64,000 nucleotides of DNA from an uncultured Gemmiger sp. (GTDB taxonomy: Bacteria > Bacillota > Clostridia > Oscillospirales > Ruminococcaceae). The first letter of the stretch is position 1. Every line of letters starts with the position of its first letter. The stretch lies in the NCBI GenBank assembly GCA_944388215.1, contig CALXHT010000002.1:62001-126000 (forward strand). The letters are read 5' to 3'. Position numbers and translations under genes: made by a program. The notes under the pieces were generated by a model. It did no database searches, had not been told where the DNA came from, and saw nothing but the letters and a program-made list of their open reading frames with translations. Positions 49,689 through 59,568 of the stretch are shown in pieces.

Positions 49689-49713
49689 TGTTACCACCCT
49701 AAGGAGGGTTCTT

Positions 49714-51096
<1,383 letters not shown>

Positions 51097-51114
51097 ACAG
51101 AAACAGGTGTTTTT

Positions 51115-52056
51115 GTGGCAAAGTACAAGATTTTCGTGGACGGTTCCTCCGGCACCACGGGGCTGCGCATCGCCGATCGACTGGCGGCGCGGCCGGAATT
51201 TACAATTCTGACCATTTCCGAGGCAGACCGCAAGGACGTGCAAGCCCGGGCGGCGGTGATCAACGAGAGTGATCTCTCCTTCCTCTGCCTGCCGGACGAC
51301 GCCGCCCGGGAGGTGGTGCCGCTGCTGCGGCCCGACGTGCGGGTGCTGGACACCTCCACCGCCCACCGCACCAGCCCCGACTGGCTCTACGGCCTGCCGG
51401 AACTGGGCGATACCAAGGCAAAGCTGCCCGCCGCCACCCGTGTGGCGGTGCCGGGCTGCCATGCCACCGGTTTTATCGCCCCGGTGGCTCCCCTGGTGGA
51501 AAAGGGCCTGCTCCCCAGGACGGCGCAGCTTTGCTGCTACAGCCTGACGGGGTATTCCGGCGGCGGCAAGAAGATGATCGCCCAGTATGAGGCCCCCCGG
51601 GAGGATGCGGCCCTCAACGCGCCCCGGCCCTACGGCCTGGCGCTGCACCACAAGCACCTGCCCGAGATGAAGGCGATCGCCGGGCTGGACACCGCCCCCA
51701 ACTTCGTGCCCATCGTGGCGGACTACTACGCCGGCATGGAGACGATGATCCCCCTGGACCTGGCGGCCCTGGGGCTGACCGCCCAGCAGGTGGCCGACAC
51801 CCTGGCGGACTATTACGCCGGGGGCAAGATCATCTCGGTGCATCCCCTCAACGAGGGCACCGACGGCGGCTTTTTGGCCGCCAACAAGCTGGCCGGTTCC
51901 GACCGGCTGGAAATCTTCTGCCTGGCCAACCCCGACGGCACCCAGATGCAGCTCATCAGCCTGTTTGATAACCTGGGAAAAGGCTCGTCCGGCGCGGCGG
52001 TGCAGTGCATGAACCTGATGCTGGGACTGGACGAATGTGCGGGTCTGGCCCTGTAA
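51115..52056 (+). CDS. argC: N-acetyl-gamma-glutamyl-phosphate reductase, short (type 2) form
   Basis: 313 aa from a GTG at 51115. NADP motif VDGSSGTTGLRIADRL at the start, catalytic Cys in VPGCHATGFIAP near residue 118, and GYSGGGKKMI. The length of about 310 and the DGSSGTTG start are typical of the type 2 ArgC rather than the 340-residue type 1. It reduces N-acetylglutamyl phosphate to the semialdehyde. The ribosome site (AGGTG) is weak, which with GTG suggests modest translation. Confidence 0.94.
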   Translation: MAKYKIFVDGSSGTTGLRIADRLAARPEFTILTISEADRKDVQARAAVINESDLSFLCLPDDAAREVVPLLRPDVRVLDTSTAHRTSPDWLYGLPELGDTKAKLPAATRVAVPGCHATGFIAPVAPLVEKGLLPRTAQLCCYSLTGYSGGGKKMIAQYEAPREDAALNAPRPYGLALHHKHLPEMKAIAGLDTAPNFVPIVADYYAGMETMIPLDLAALGLTAQQVADTLADYYAGGKIISVHPLNEGTDGGFLAANKLAGSDRLEIFCLANPDGTQMQLISLFDNLGKGSSGAAVQCMNLMLGLDECAGLAL

Positions 52057-52095
52057 ACTATTCTTGAGATCGTGGAATGGGAGAGGAAAACGAAG

Positions 52096-53322
52096 ATGGA
52101 AACATTTCAGCCTGTTGCAGGCGGCATCTGTGCCGCCAAAGGGTTTTGGGCGGCCGGTGTGCATTGCGGCATCCGGCACAATCACAGCAAACTGGACCTG
52201 GCGCTGATCAAGGCGGACGTGCGCTGTGCGGGCGCCGGCTGCTACACCACCAACAAGGTGTACGGCGCGCCCATCACGGTGGACCGGGAGCACCTGAAGG
52301 ACGGCTACGCCCAAGCCATTGTGGTGAACAGCGGCAACGCCAACACCTGTGCACCCAACGGCATCCAGCTGGCCAAGGATACCTGTGATCTGGTGGCGAA
52401 AGCCCTGGGCATCGATGCCGGCGACGTGCTGCCCGCCTCCACCGGCGTCATCGGCCAGGCCATGGAGCTGACCCCCTTCGAGAAGGGCGTCCCCGCCGCG
52501 GCCGCCAAGCTGGCCGCCACCCCGGAGGGCAGCCACGACGCCGCCACCGCCATCATGACCACCGATACCCACACCAAGGAGTTTGCGGTGGAATTCACTG
52601 TGGGCGGCAAGACCTGCCACATCGGCGCCATCGCCAAGGGTTCCGGCATGATCCACCCCAACATGGCCACCATGCTGCTCTTCATGACCACCGACGCCCA
52701 GGTGGAGCCCGCCGTGCTGCAGAAGGCGCTCTCCACCGTGGTGCCGGCCACGTTTAACCAGATCTCGGTGGACGGCGACACCTCCACCAACGACACCGTG
52801 CTGCTGCTGGCCTCCGGCCTGTCCGGCGCTGCGGTGGCGGAGGGCACCGCCGACTACGATACCTTCGTGGCCGCTCTGACCACCGTGGCCGAGCATCTCT
52901 GCCGGGAGCTGGCCGCCGACGGCGAGGGTGCCACCAAGCTGCTGGAGTGCATCGTCACCGGCGCCCCCGACCTGGCAACGGCCCGGGCGGTGTCCAAGAG
53001 CGTCATCCACTCCACCCTGTTCAAGGCCGCCATGTTCGGCGCCGACGCCAACTGGGGCCGGGTGCTCTGCGCCATCGGCTACACCCCGGGAGACTTCGAC
53101 ATCTCCAAGACCGCCGTCCGCCTCAAGAGCCGGGCGGGGGAGGTCTTTGTCTGCGAGAACGCCGCCTACCACCCCTACAGCGAGGAGGAGGCCGCCAAGG
53201 TCCTGCATGAGGACGAGATCCAGATCCTGGTGGACCTGGGCTCCGGCGATGCCACGGCCAAGGCCTGGGGCTGCGATCTGACCTACGACTACGTCAAGAT
53301 CAACGGCGACTACCGCACCTGA
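52096..53322 (+). CDS. argJ: Bifunctional ornithine acetyltransferase / N-acetylglutamate synthase
   Basis: 408 aa from the ATG at 52096 after GGGAGAGG; an ATG at 52072 is possible but poorly spaced. The autocleavage site is in GMIHPNMATMLLFMTTDA, with Thr as the new N-terminal nucleophile. NSGNANTC and SVDGDTSTNDTV are family blocks. It recycles the acetyl group from acetylornithine to glutamate, so a cyclic arginine route without ArgE is expected. The C-terminal YDYVKINGDYRT is complete. Confidence 0.96.
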   Translation: METFQPVAGGICAAKGFWAAGVHCGIRHNHSKLDLALIKADVRCAGAGCYTTNKVYGAPITVDREHLKDGYAQAIVVNSGNANTCAPNGIQLAKDTCDLVAKALGIDAGDVLPASTGVIGQAMELTPFEKGVPAAAAKLAATPEGSHDAATAIMTTDTHTKEFAVEFTVGGKTCHIGAIAKGSGMIHPNMATMLLFMTTDAQVEPAVLQKALSTVVPATFNQISVDGDTSTNDTVLLLASGLSGAAVAEGTADYDTFVAALTTVAEHLCRELAADGEGATKLLECIVTGAPDLATARAVSKSVIHSTLFKAAMFGADANWGRVLCAIGYTPGDFDISKTAVRLKSRAGEVFVCENAAYHPYSEEEAAKVLHEDEIQILVDLGSGDATAKAWGCDLTYDYVKINGDYRT

Positions 53323-53341
53323 GAAGCGAGGGGACAGGTTG

Positions 53342-54196
53342 ATGAAAAACGAACAGATGGCGCTGCTTTTCAGCGAAGCAACGCCCTATATCCAGAAATA
53401 TCACGGCAAGACGCTGGTCATCAAGTACGGCGGCAACGCCATGGTCAACGATGAACTGAAGCTGGCCGTCATGAACGACCTGGTCACCCTGACGCTGCTG
53501 GGCGTGCGGGTGGTGCTGGTCCACGGCGGCGGCCCGGCCATCAACCAGATGCTCAAGCGGGTGGGCAAGGAGTCCAAGTTTGTGGGCGGCCTGCGCTACA
53601 CCGATAAGGAAACCATGGGCATCGTCCAGCAGGTGCTGGCGGGCCAGGTGAACAAGGACCTGGTGGCGCTGCTCAAGGGCCGCGGCGTGGGTCTTTGCGG
53701 CATGGACGGCCACATGATCACCTGCTCCCGCAAGGCGGACATGGACCTCGGCTACGTGGGCGAGATCGAGCGGGTGGACACCACCCTGATCGACCATCTG
53801 CTGGCGGACAGCTTCATCCCGGTCATCGCCACGGTGGGCATGGACAGCAACGGCATCCCCTACAACATCAACGCCGATACCGCCGCCGCCGAAATCGCCA
53901 TCGCCCTCCACGCCGAAAAGCTGGTGAGCATGACCGACATTGTGGGTCTGCTCTATGATAAGGACGACGAATCCACCCTGATCCCCGAGGTGGAAGTCTC
54001 GGAAATCGAGGGCTACAAGCAGGCGGGGGTCATTGCCGGGGGCATGCTGCCCAAGATCGAGGGCATGGCCGAAGCCATCTACAAGGGCGTCCACGAGGCG
54101 GTCATCATCGACGGCCGGGTGCCCCATTCCATTCTGCTGGAGATGTTCTCCGACCGCGGCGCCGGTACCATGTTCTACCGCCGCGGCAACCGCTAA
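53342..54196 (+). CDS. argB: Acetylglutamate kinase
   Basis: 284 aa from the ATG at 53342. Amino-acid-kinase fold with VIKYGGNAM at about residue 27, LVHGGGPAINQML at about residue 61, and NADTAAAEIAIAL for nucleotide binding. The N-terminal helix of about 20 residues (MALLFSEATPYIQKYHGKT) is characteristic of the hexameric, arginine-inhibited form, so feedback control is likely. It follows argJ by 19 bases. Confidence 0.96.
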   Translation: MKNEQMALLFSEATPYIQKYHGKTLVIKYGGNAMVNDELKLAVMNDLVTLTLLGVRVVLVHGGGPAINQMLKRVGKESKFVGGLRYTDKETMGIVQQVLAGQVNKDLVALLKGRGVGLCGMDGHMITCSRKADMDLGYVGEIERVDTTLIDHLLADSFIPVIATVGMDSNGIPYNINADTAAAEIAIALHAEKLVSMTDIVGLLYDKDDESTLIPEVEVSEIEGYKQAGVIAGGMLPKIEGMAEAIYKGVHEAVIIDGRVPHSILLEMFSDRGAGTMFYRRGNR

Positions 54197-54211
54197 AGGG
54201 AGGTAGAGCCA

Positions 54212-55390
54212 ATGAATACCCAGTCCATCATGAAGCGGGACGACACCTATGTCCTGCACACCTACGGCCGCAGCCCGGTGGCGCTGGTGGGCGGCCAGGG
54301 CATGGTCGCCACCGACGCCGAGGGCAAGCAGTATCTGGACTTCACCTCGGGCATCGGCGTCAATTCCCTGGGCTACTGCCACCCGGCCTGGGTGGCGGCG
54401 GTGACGGCCCAGGCGGGCAAGCTGCAGCACACCTCCAACCTCTACTACACCGAGCCCTGCGGCGCCCTGGCGGAAAAACTCTGCCGCCGCACCGGGCTGG
54501 ACGCGGTGTTTTTCGGCAATTCCGGCGCCGAGGCCAACGAGGGCGCCATCAAGGCGGCCCGCAAGTACAGCGTGGACACCTACGGCCCCGACCGCAACAA
54601 GGTGCTGACGCTGGTCAACTCCTTCCACGGCCGCACGCTGGCCACCCTGACCGCCACCGGCCAGGATGTGTTCCACCACGATTTCGGGCCCTTCCCCGAG
54701 CGGTTCGGCTACATTCCGGCGGGGGATTTCGCCGCCCTGGAAGCCGCCGCTGACGAAGAGACCTGCGCCGTGCTGCTGGAACTGGTGCAGGGCGAGGGCG
54801 GCGTCGTCGCTCTCGACAAAGAGTATGTGGCAAAGGTGGCCGCCTTCTGCAAGGAGCACGACATCCTGCTGCTGGTGGACGAGGTGCAGACCGGCGTGGG
54901 CCGCACCGGCACCTTCCTGGCCTGCGAGCGGTTTGACCTGCACCCCGACATCGTCACCCTGGCCAAGGGCCTGGGCGGTGGTCTGCCCATCGGCGCCGTG
55001 GTCATGACCAAAAAGGTGGCCGACCACATGGGACCCGGTTCCCACGGTTCCACCTTCGGCGGCAACCCGGTGGTGTGTGCCGGCGCGCTGGTGGTCATGG
55101 ACGAACTCACCGACGAACTGCTGGCCAGGGACAATGCCTTGGCGGACTATCTGCGGGCGGAACTCAAAAAGCTGCCCCATGTCACCGAGGTGAGCGGTCT
55201 GGGCCTGATGGTGGGCATCGCCTTCGAGGAGGGCATCGGTGCCGCCGCCGTGCGCACCGCCTGCGAGCAGCAGGGCCTGCTGGTGCTCACCGCCAAGACC
55301 CGGCTGCGGCTGCTGCCGCCGCTCATCCTCACGCAGGAGGATGTGGACAAAGCCCTCGCCATCCTGCGTACCGTGTTGGAGAAACTGTGA
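54212..55390 (+). CDS. argD: Acetylornithine aminotransferase
   Basis: 392 aa class III PLP aminotransferase. FGNSGAEANEGAIKAARKY binds phosphate, LLVDEVQTGVGRTG holds the PLP-contacting Asp, and TLAKGLGGGLPIGA carries the Schiff-base Lys near residue 252. FSFHG-type block reads NSFHGRTLATL. It converts acetylglutamate semialdehyde to acetylornithine. The stop shares a base with the argF start. Confidence 0.95.
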   Translation: MNTQSIMKRDDTYVLHTYGRSPVALVGGQGMVATDAEGKQYLDFTSGIGVNSLGYCHPAWVAAVTAQAGKLQHTSNLYYTEPCGALAEKLCRRTGLDAVFFGNSGAEANEGAIKAARKYSVDTYGPDRNKVLTLVNSFHGRTLATLTATGQDVFHHDFGPFPERFGYIPAGDFAALEAAADEETCAVLLELVQGEGGVVALDKEYVAKVAAFCKEHDILLLVDEVQTGVGRTGTFLACERFDLHPDIVTLAKGLGGGLPIGAVVMTKKVADHMGPGSHGSTFGGNPVVCAGALVVMDELTDELLARDNALADYLRAELKKLPHVTEVSGLGLMVGIAFEEGIGAAAVRTACEQQGLLVLTAKTRLRLLPPLILTQEDVDKALAILRTVLEKL

Positions 55391-56301
55391 TGAAACATCT
55401 GTTGAAACTGGGCGGACTGACCCGCGCCGAGATCCTGCACATCCTGGATGTGGCCGACGAGTACAAGCGGCTGCACAAGCAGGGGATCGACCCCAAGGAC
55501 CTGCAGGGCAAGGCGGTGGCGCTGATGTTCGCCAAACATTCCACCCGCACCCGTACCAGCCTGGAGGTGGGCATCTACCAGATGGGGGGCCTGGGCACTT
55601 ACTTAAGCGCCAACGATCTGCAGACCGCCCGGGGCGAGCCCATCCAGGACACCGCCCGGGTGCTGGGGCGGTATTATGATGCCATCGTCTGCCGCACCTA
55701 CAAGCAGACCGACCTGGACGCCCTGGCCCAGTACAGCGGTGTGCCGGTGGTGTCGGGCATGACCGACTACGCCCATCCCCTGCAGGTGCTCACCGACCTG
55801 ATGACGGTGCGGGAGTACAAGGGCAGGCTGGAAGGGCTGCGCATGGGTTTTGTGGGGGATGGCTACAACATGGCCAACAGCCTGATCGTGGGGTGTCTGG
55901 CCGTGGGCATGCAGGTCACCATGGCCTGTCCCAAGGGCTACCGCCCGTCGGCCGATGTGCTGATGCAGGCCAAGGCCTACGGCAATGCCTTTAAGCTGGT
56001 CCATGCCCCCGACGAGGCCGCCCGGGATGCCGATGTGCTCTTCACCGATGTGTGGGTGAGCATGGGCATGGAGCGGGAGCGGGACCGCCGGTACCGGGAT
56101 TTCACCGGGTTCACGCTGGATGATGCCCGGATGGCCCTGGCCAAGCCGGATTGCATGGTGCAGCATCCGCTGCCCGCCCGCCGTGGCGAGGAAATCGCCA
56201 CCGATGTGTTTGAGAAGCACGCCAATGAGATCTTCAATGAGGCGGAAAACCGCCTCCATGTGGAAAAGGCCGTCCTCGCCATCCTCCTGGCCGGCAAGTG
56301 A
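55390..56301 (+). CDS. argF: Ornithine carbamoyltransferase with HPLP in place of HCLP
   Basis: 303 aa from the ATG at 55390. Carbamoyl-phosphate site STRTR at residues 51-55, DYAHPLQ around residue 129, and the ornithine-binding DVWVSMG at 220-226 all support OTCase over aspartate carbamoyltransferase. However, the usual HCLP motif reads HPLP (residues 259-262), as in aspartate transcarbamoylases. The Cys of HCLP contacts ornithine in known OTCases. The position as last gene of an arginine operon with ArgJ supports ornithine as substrate. Confidence 0.9.
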   Translation: MKHLLKLGGLTRAEILHILDVADEYKRLHKQGIDPKDLQGKAVALMFAKHSTRTRTSLEVGIYQMGGLGTYLSANDLQTARGEPIQDTARVLGRYYDAIVCRTYKQTDLDALAQYSGVPVVSGMTDYAHPLQVLTDLMTVREYKGRLEGLRMGFVGDGYNMANSLIVGCLAVGMQVTMACPKGYRPSADVLMQAKAYGNAFKLVHAPDEAARDADVLFTDVWVSMGMERERDRRYRDFTGFTLDDARMALAKPDCMVQHPLPARRGEEIATDVFEKHANEIFNEAENRLHVEKAVLAILLAGK

Positions 56302-56312
56302 CTTGCCCGTGT

Positions 56313-56336
56313 GTTCTTTTCTTGCAAGAAAAGAAC
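56313..56336 (+). repeat. Perfect 24-bp palindrome around TTGCAA
   Basis: GTTCTTTTCTTG followed by its exact reverse complement, 12 bases after the argF stop. It resembles the 26-bp palindrome at 10033-10058 in its core (C-T rich, TTGCAA centre). It could end transcription or be a repeat family. Confidence 0.75.
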
Positions 56337-56418
56337 CAAAAGAACTCTAATTAAAAATGCGTGCAGGGGACTTTTTTCTATTATATAAGGTATAGAGAAG
56401 ATTGTACAAAGGTTTTAC

Positions 56419-56447
56419 TTGCGGTTTGGCTCCAGAGAGCTTATACT
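56419..56447 (+). promoter_or_regulatory. Promoter of corA
   Basis: TTGCGG (56419-56424), 17 bases, TATACT (56442-56447). Confidence 0.75.
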
Positions 56448-56482
56448 GGTAAGACAGTATATAGGTACAGGTGGACAGGCCC

Positions 56483-57424
56483 ATGTTGAAGATTTACCGC
56501 ACAAGAGACAAACTGCTGACCCGGGCAGACAATATGGAGGAAGGCAGCTGGGTATGCCTGACGGCCCCCAGCGAGGCCGAGGTGCGTCAGGTGGCCGCCA
56601 CGCTGGACATCGAGCCAGACGACCTGTTTGCCGCCACCGACCCCGAAGAATCGGCCCGCATCAGTCTGGAGGACGGATACACCGTCATCATCGTGGACAT
56701 TCCCTACCAGCTGCCCGGCGCCGATGAGGGCTCCTACTCCACCATCCCCATGGGCATCCTGCTGACCCAGGAGCTGGTGGTCACCGTCTGCTCAGTGGAG
56801 ACGCCGGTGATCGGGGACTTCACCTCCTGCCGGGTGAAGGGCTTTTCCACCCGGAAAAAGATGCGGTTCGTCTACCAGCTGCTCTACCGTGCCGCCACCA
56901 TGTACCAGCAGGAGCTGCGGCTCATCGACCGCCGGCGGCAGGCGCTGGAGAAAAACCTTTCGGGGGATCTGCGGGACAGCGACCTGGTGGAGCTCCACGG
57001 GCTGGAATCCACCCTGGTCTACTTTGCCACCAGTCTGCGTGCCAACGCCACGGTCCTGGACCGTCTGACCCGCTACAAGCGGCTGGAACAGTATCCCGAC
57101 GACCGGGAACTGCTGGACGATGTCATCGTGGAGATCCGCCAGGCCATCGAGATGACCAGCATCTACCGGGACGATATCAAAGGTACGCGGGAACTGTTCA
57201 GCTCCATCCTGGACAACCGCCTGAACAACGCCATGAAATACCTGACCAGCATCACCCTGCTGATGGCCGTGCCCACCGTGGTCAGCGGCCTGTACGGCAT
57301 GAACGTGTCGTCGGAGGGCATGCCCTTTGCCAGCAGCGCCGCCGGTTTCGGCATCGTGCTGGGGCTGACCCTCATCATCTGTGCGGTGACGGCCTGGTTC
57401 CTGCACAAAAAACACATGCTGTAA
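56483..57424 (+). CDS. corA: CorA-family divalent-cation transporter
   Basis: 313 aa from the ATG at 56483; a GTG at 56471 would add four residues but overlaps the ribosome site. A large cytoplasmic N-terminal domain with long helices (about 130-250) is followed by two membrane helices near residues 255-275 and 288-308. The first helix ends in YGMNV, the family's GMN selectivity motif. It is a pentameric magnesium or cobalt channel. Own promoter and terminator. Confidence 0.93.
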   Translation: MLKIYRTRDKLLTRADNMEEGSWVCLTAPSEAEVRQVAATLDIEPDDLFAATDPEESARISLEDGYTVIIVDIPYQLPGADEGSYSTIPMGILLTQELVVTVCSVETPVIGDFTSCRVKGFSTRKKMRFVYQLLYRAATMYQQELRLIDRRRQALEKNLSGDLRDSDLVELHGLESTLVYFATSLRANATVLDRLTRYKRLEQYPDDRELLDDVIVEIRQAIEMTSIYRDDIKGTRELFSSILDNRLNNAMKYLTSITLLMAVPTVVSGLYGMNVSSEGMPFASSAAGFGIVLGLTLIICAVTAWFLHKKHML

Positions 57425-57431
57425 CGCCGAA

Positions 57432-57468
57432 CCCCTGTCCGGAAAAATCCGGGCGGGGGTTTTCTTTT
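57432..57468 (+). terminator. Terminator of corA
   Basis: CCCC and CCGG arms pair with CCGG and GGGG around an AAAAAT loop, then TTTTCTTTT. Confidence 0.85.
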
Positions 57469-57561
57469 GGGGGGTGCTGTGGTACAATATACAGATATAT
57501 GGAGTTTTCTCCGTATGGTAACGTATAGAGGCAACCTGAGGGATGGAAAGGACAATCGACC

Positions 57562-59409
57562 ATGTGTGGATTTGTTGGTTTTACCGGGCTGCGCGAAGGG
57601 CGTGAAGCGATCCTGCACAAGATGGCGGACCGCATCATCCACCGCGGCCCCGATATGGAAGGGTATCACCTGAGCGGCGACACCCCCGCCACCGCCGTGG
57701 CGCTGGGCTTCCGCCGGCTGAGCATCATCGACCTGGCGGCAGGCCGCCAGCCCATGTACAATGAGGACGGCACCGTCGTCTGCGTCTTCAACGGCGAGAT
57801 CTACAACTTCATGGACCTGCGCACCGAGCTGCAGGCCAAGGGACACATCTTCAAGACCCACTGCGACACCGAGGTCATCCTCCACGGCTACGAGGAGTAC
57901 GGCAACAAGCTGGCCGCCATGCTGCGGGGCATGTTCGCTTTTGTGGTGTACGACACCAAGACCAACGTCATGTACGGCGCCCGGGATATCTTCGGCGTCA
58001 AGCCCTTCTACTATACCCAGACCGATGCGGGCGAGCTGCTCTTCGGCTCCGAGATCAAGAGCCTGCTGGAGCATCCCGGCTTCCGCCGGGAGGTCAACCC
58101 CGAGGCGCTGCGTCCCTACCTGACCTTCCAGTACAGTGCCATGAACGAGACCTTCTTCAAGGGCACCTACAAGATGCCCCCCGCCCACTGGTTCGAGTAC
58201 AAGGACGGCAAGATGCACATGGAGCGCTACTGGGACGTGGATTTCCGCCACAAGACCAGCATGAGCTTCGAGGACTGCGCCAGCCAGATCGACGCCCGGG
58301 TGCGGGAGTCGGTGGCGGCTCACCGCATCAGCGACGTGAAGGTGGGTTCCTTCCTGTCGGGCGGCGTGGATTCCAGCTATATCACCGCCTGCCTGATGCC
58401 GGACGACACCTTCTCGGTGGGCTTCGAGACCCCCGACGGCGGCCACAAGTTTGACGAGACCACCGAGGCTGCCGAGCTGTCCCAGAAGCTGGGCATCCAC
58501 AACTACCGGGAGATGCTCACCAAAGAGCAGTGCCTGGATGCCTTCGCGGACATCCAGTACCACATGGACGAGCCCCAGTCCAACCCGTCCTCGGTGCCGC
58601 TCTACTTCCTGTGCCAGCTGGCCCGCCGCCATGTGACGGTGGTGCTGTCCGGCGAGGGCGCCGACGAGATCTACGCCGGCTACGAGTGGTACGCCGACAC
58701 CCACCTGATGCAGGAGTACAAGCATCTGCCGCTGCCGCTGCGCCATCTGGCCAGCGACGTGAGCCAGCATCTGCCCTACTTCAAGGGGCATGACTTCATC
58801 ATCAAGGGCAGCGGCCGTCCCGAGGACTGGTTCATCGGGCAGGCGCTGGTCTTCACCGAGCAGGAAGCCTACGACATCCTGAAGCCGAAATACCGGGTGG
58901 GCCCCACCGCCCGGGAGGTGGCCGCGCCCATCTACGACCGGGTGAAGGATCTGCCGGAGCTGGAAAAGAAACAGTATCTGGACCTGAACCTCTGGCTGCC
59001 CGGCGACATTCTGCTGAAGGCCGACAAGATGAGCATGGCCCATTCCCTGGAGCTGCGTGTGCCTTATCTTGACCGGGAAGTGCTGCGGGAAGCCGCCACC
59101 TACCCTGTGAACTACAAGATCGCCGGCGACACCAAGGCCGTGCTGCGGGCCGCCGCCAACAAGACGCTGCCCGACGCCTGGGCCAACCGCACCAAGAAGG
59201 GCTTCCCGGTGCCCATCGCCAAGTGGCTGGAGGACCCGGCCTTCTCGGCCAAGGTGCGCGCCAAGTTCGAGAGCGACGTGGCTGCCGAGTACTTCGACCA
59301 GGACAAGCTGGTGGCCATGCTGGCCGACCCGCGCCACGACCGCCGCAAGATCTGGACGGCCTACACCTTCCTGACCTGGCACGAACAGTTCTTTGAGAAG
59401 TGGGCGTGA
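57562..59409 (+). CDS. asnB: Asparagine synthase (glutamine-hydrolysing) family
   Basis: 615 aa. N-terminal glutaminase with nucleophile Cys2 (MCGFVGFTG) and C-terminal synthetase with PPi loop FLSGGVDSSYITA at about residue 264. A TACAAT box lies at 57483-57488. It could make asparagine, but the family also amidates cell-wall residues: D-Asp in Lactococcus cross-bridges (AsnH), meso-DAP in Bacillus and lactobacilli. The next two genes, a D-Asp-ligase-like ATP-grasp and MurE, make a cell-wall role plausible. Which acceptor is used is not decided by sequence. Confidence 0.9.
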   Translation: MCGFVGFTGLREGREAILHKMADRIIHRGPDMEGYHLSGDTPATAVALGFRRLSIIDLAAGRQPMYNEDGTVVCVFNGEIYNFMDLRTELQAKGHIFKTHCDTEVILHGYEEYGNKLAAMLRGMFAFVVYDTKTNVMYGARDIFGVKPFYYTQTDAGELLFGSEIKSLLEHPGFRREVNPEALRPYLTFQYSAMNETFFKGTYKMPPAHWFEYKDGKMHMERYWDVDFRHKTSMSFEDCASQIDARVRESVAAHRISDVKVGSFLSGGVDSSYITACLMPDDTFSVGFETPDGGHKFDETTEAAELSQKLGIHNYREMLTKEQCLDAFADIQYHMDEPQSNPSSVPLYFLCQLARRHVTVVLSGEGADEIYAGYEWYADTHLMQEYKHLPLPLRHLASDVSQHLPYFKGHDFIIKGSGRPEDWFIGQALVFTEQEAYDILKPKYRVGPTAREVAAPIYDRVKDLPELEKKQYLDLNLWLPGDILLKADKMSMAHSLELRVPYLDREVLREAATYPVNYKIAGDTKAVLRAAANKTLPDAWANRTKKGFPVPIAKWLEDPAFSAKVRAKFESDVAAEYFDQDKLVAMLADPRHDRRKIWTAYTFLTWHEQFFEKWA

Positions 59410-59483
59410 TTTCTCCAAGAGGGCAACAGCCGCCCACGCTTCGCAAAACTCCTCACCGATAATTCCGGGGTAAATCCCCCTGC

Positions 59484-59527
59484 AGGTGTCGCTGTTGTCG
59501 GCGCATGTCCGCCAGCAGCGACCTTTT
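59484..59527 (+). terminator. Terminator between asnB and the ATP-grasp gene
   Basis: AGGT, CGCTG and CGGCG arms pair with CCGCC, CAGCG and ACCT, then TTTTT. It separates asnB from the next two genes unless read through. Confidence 0.8.
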
Positions 59528-59568
59528 TACAGCAGGTTCTTCTATATCAAGGAGATGCAATTTTTGCC

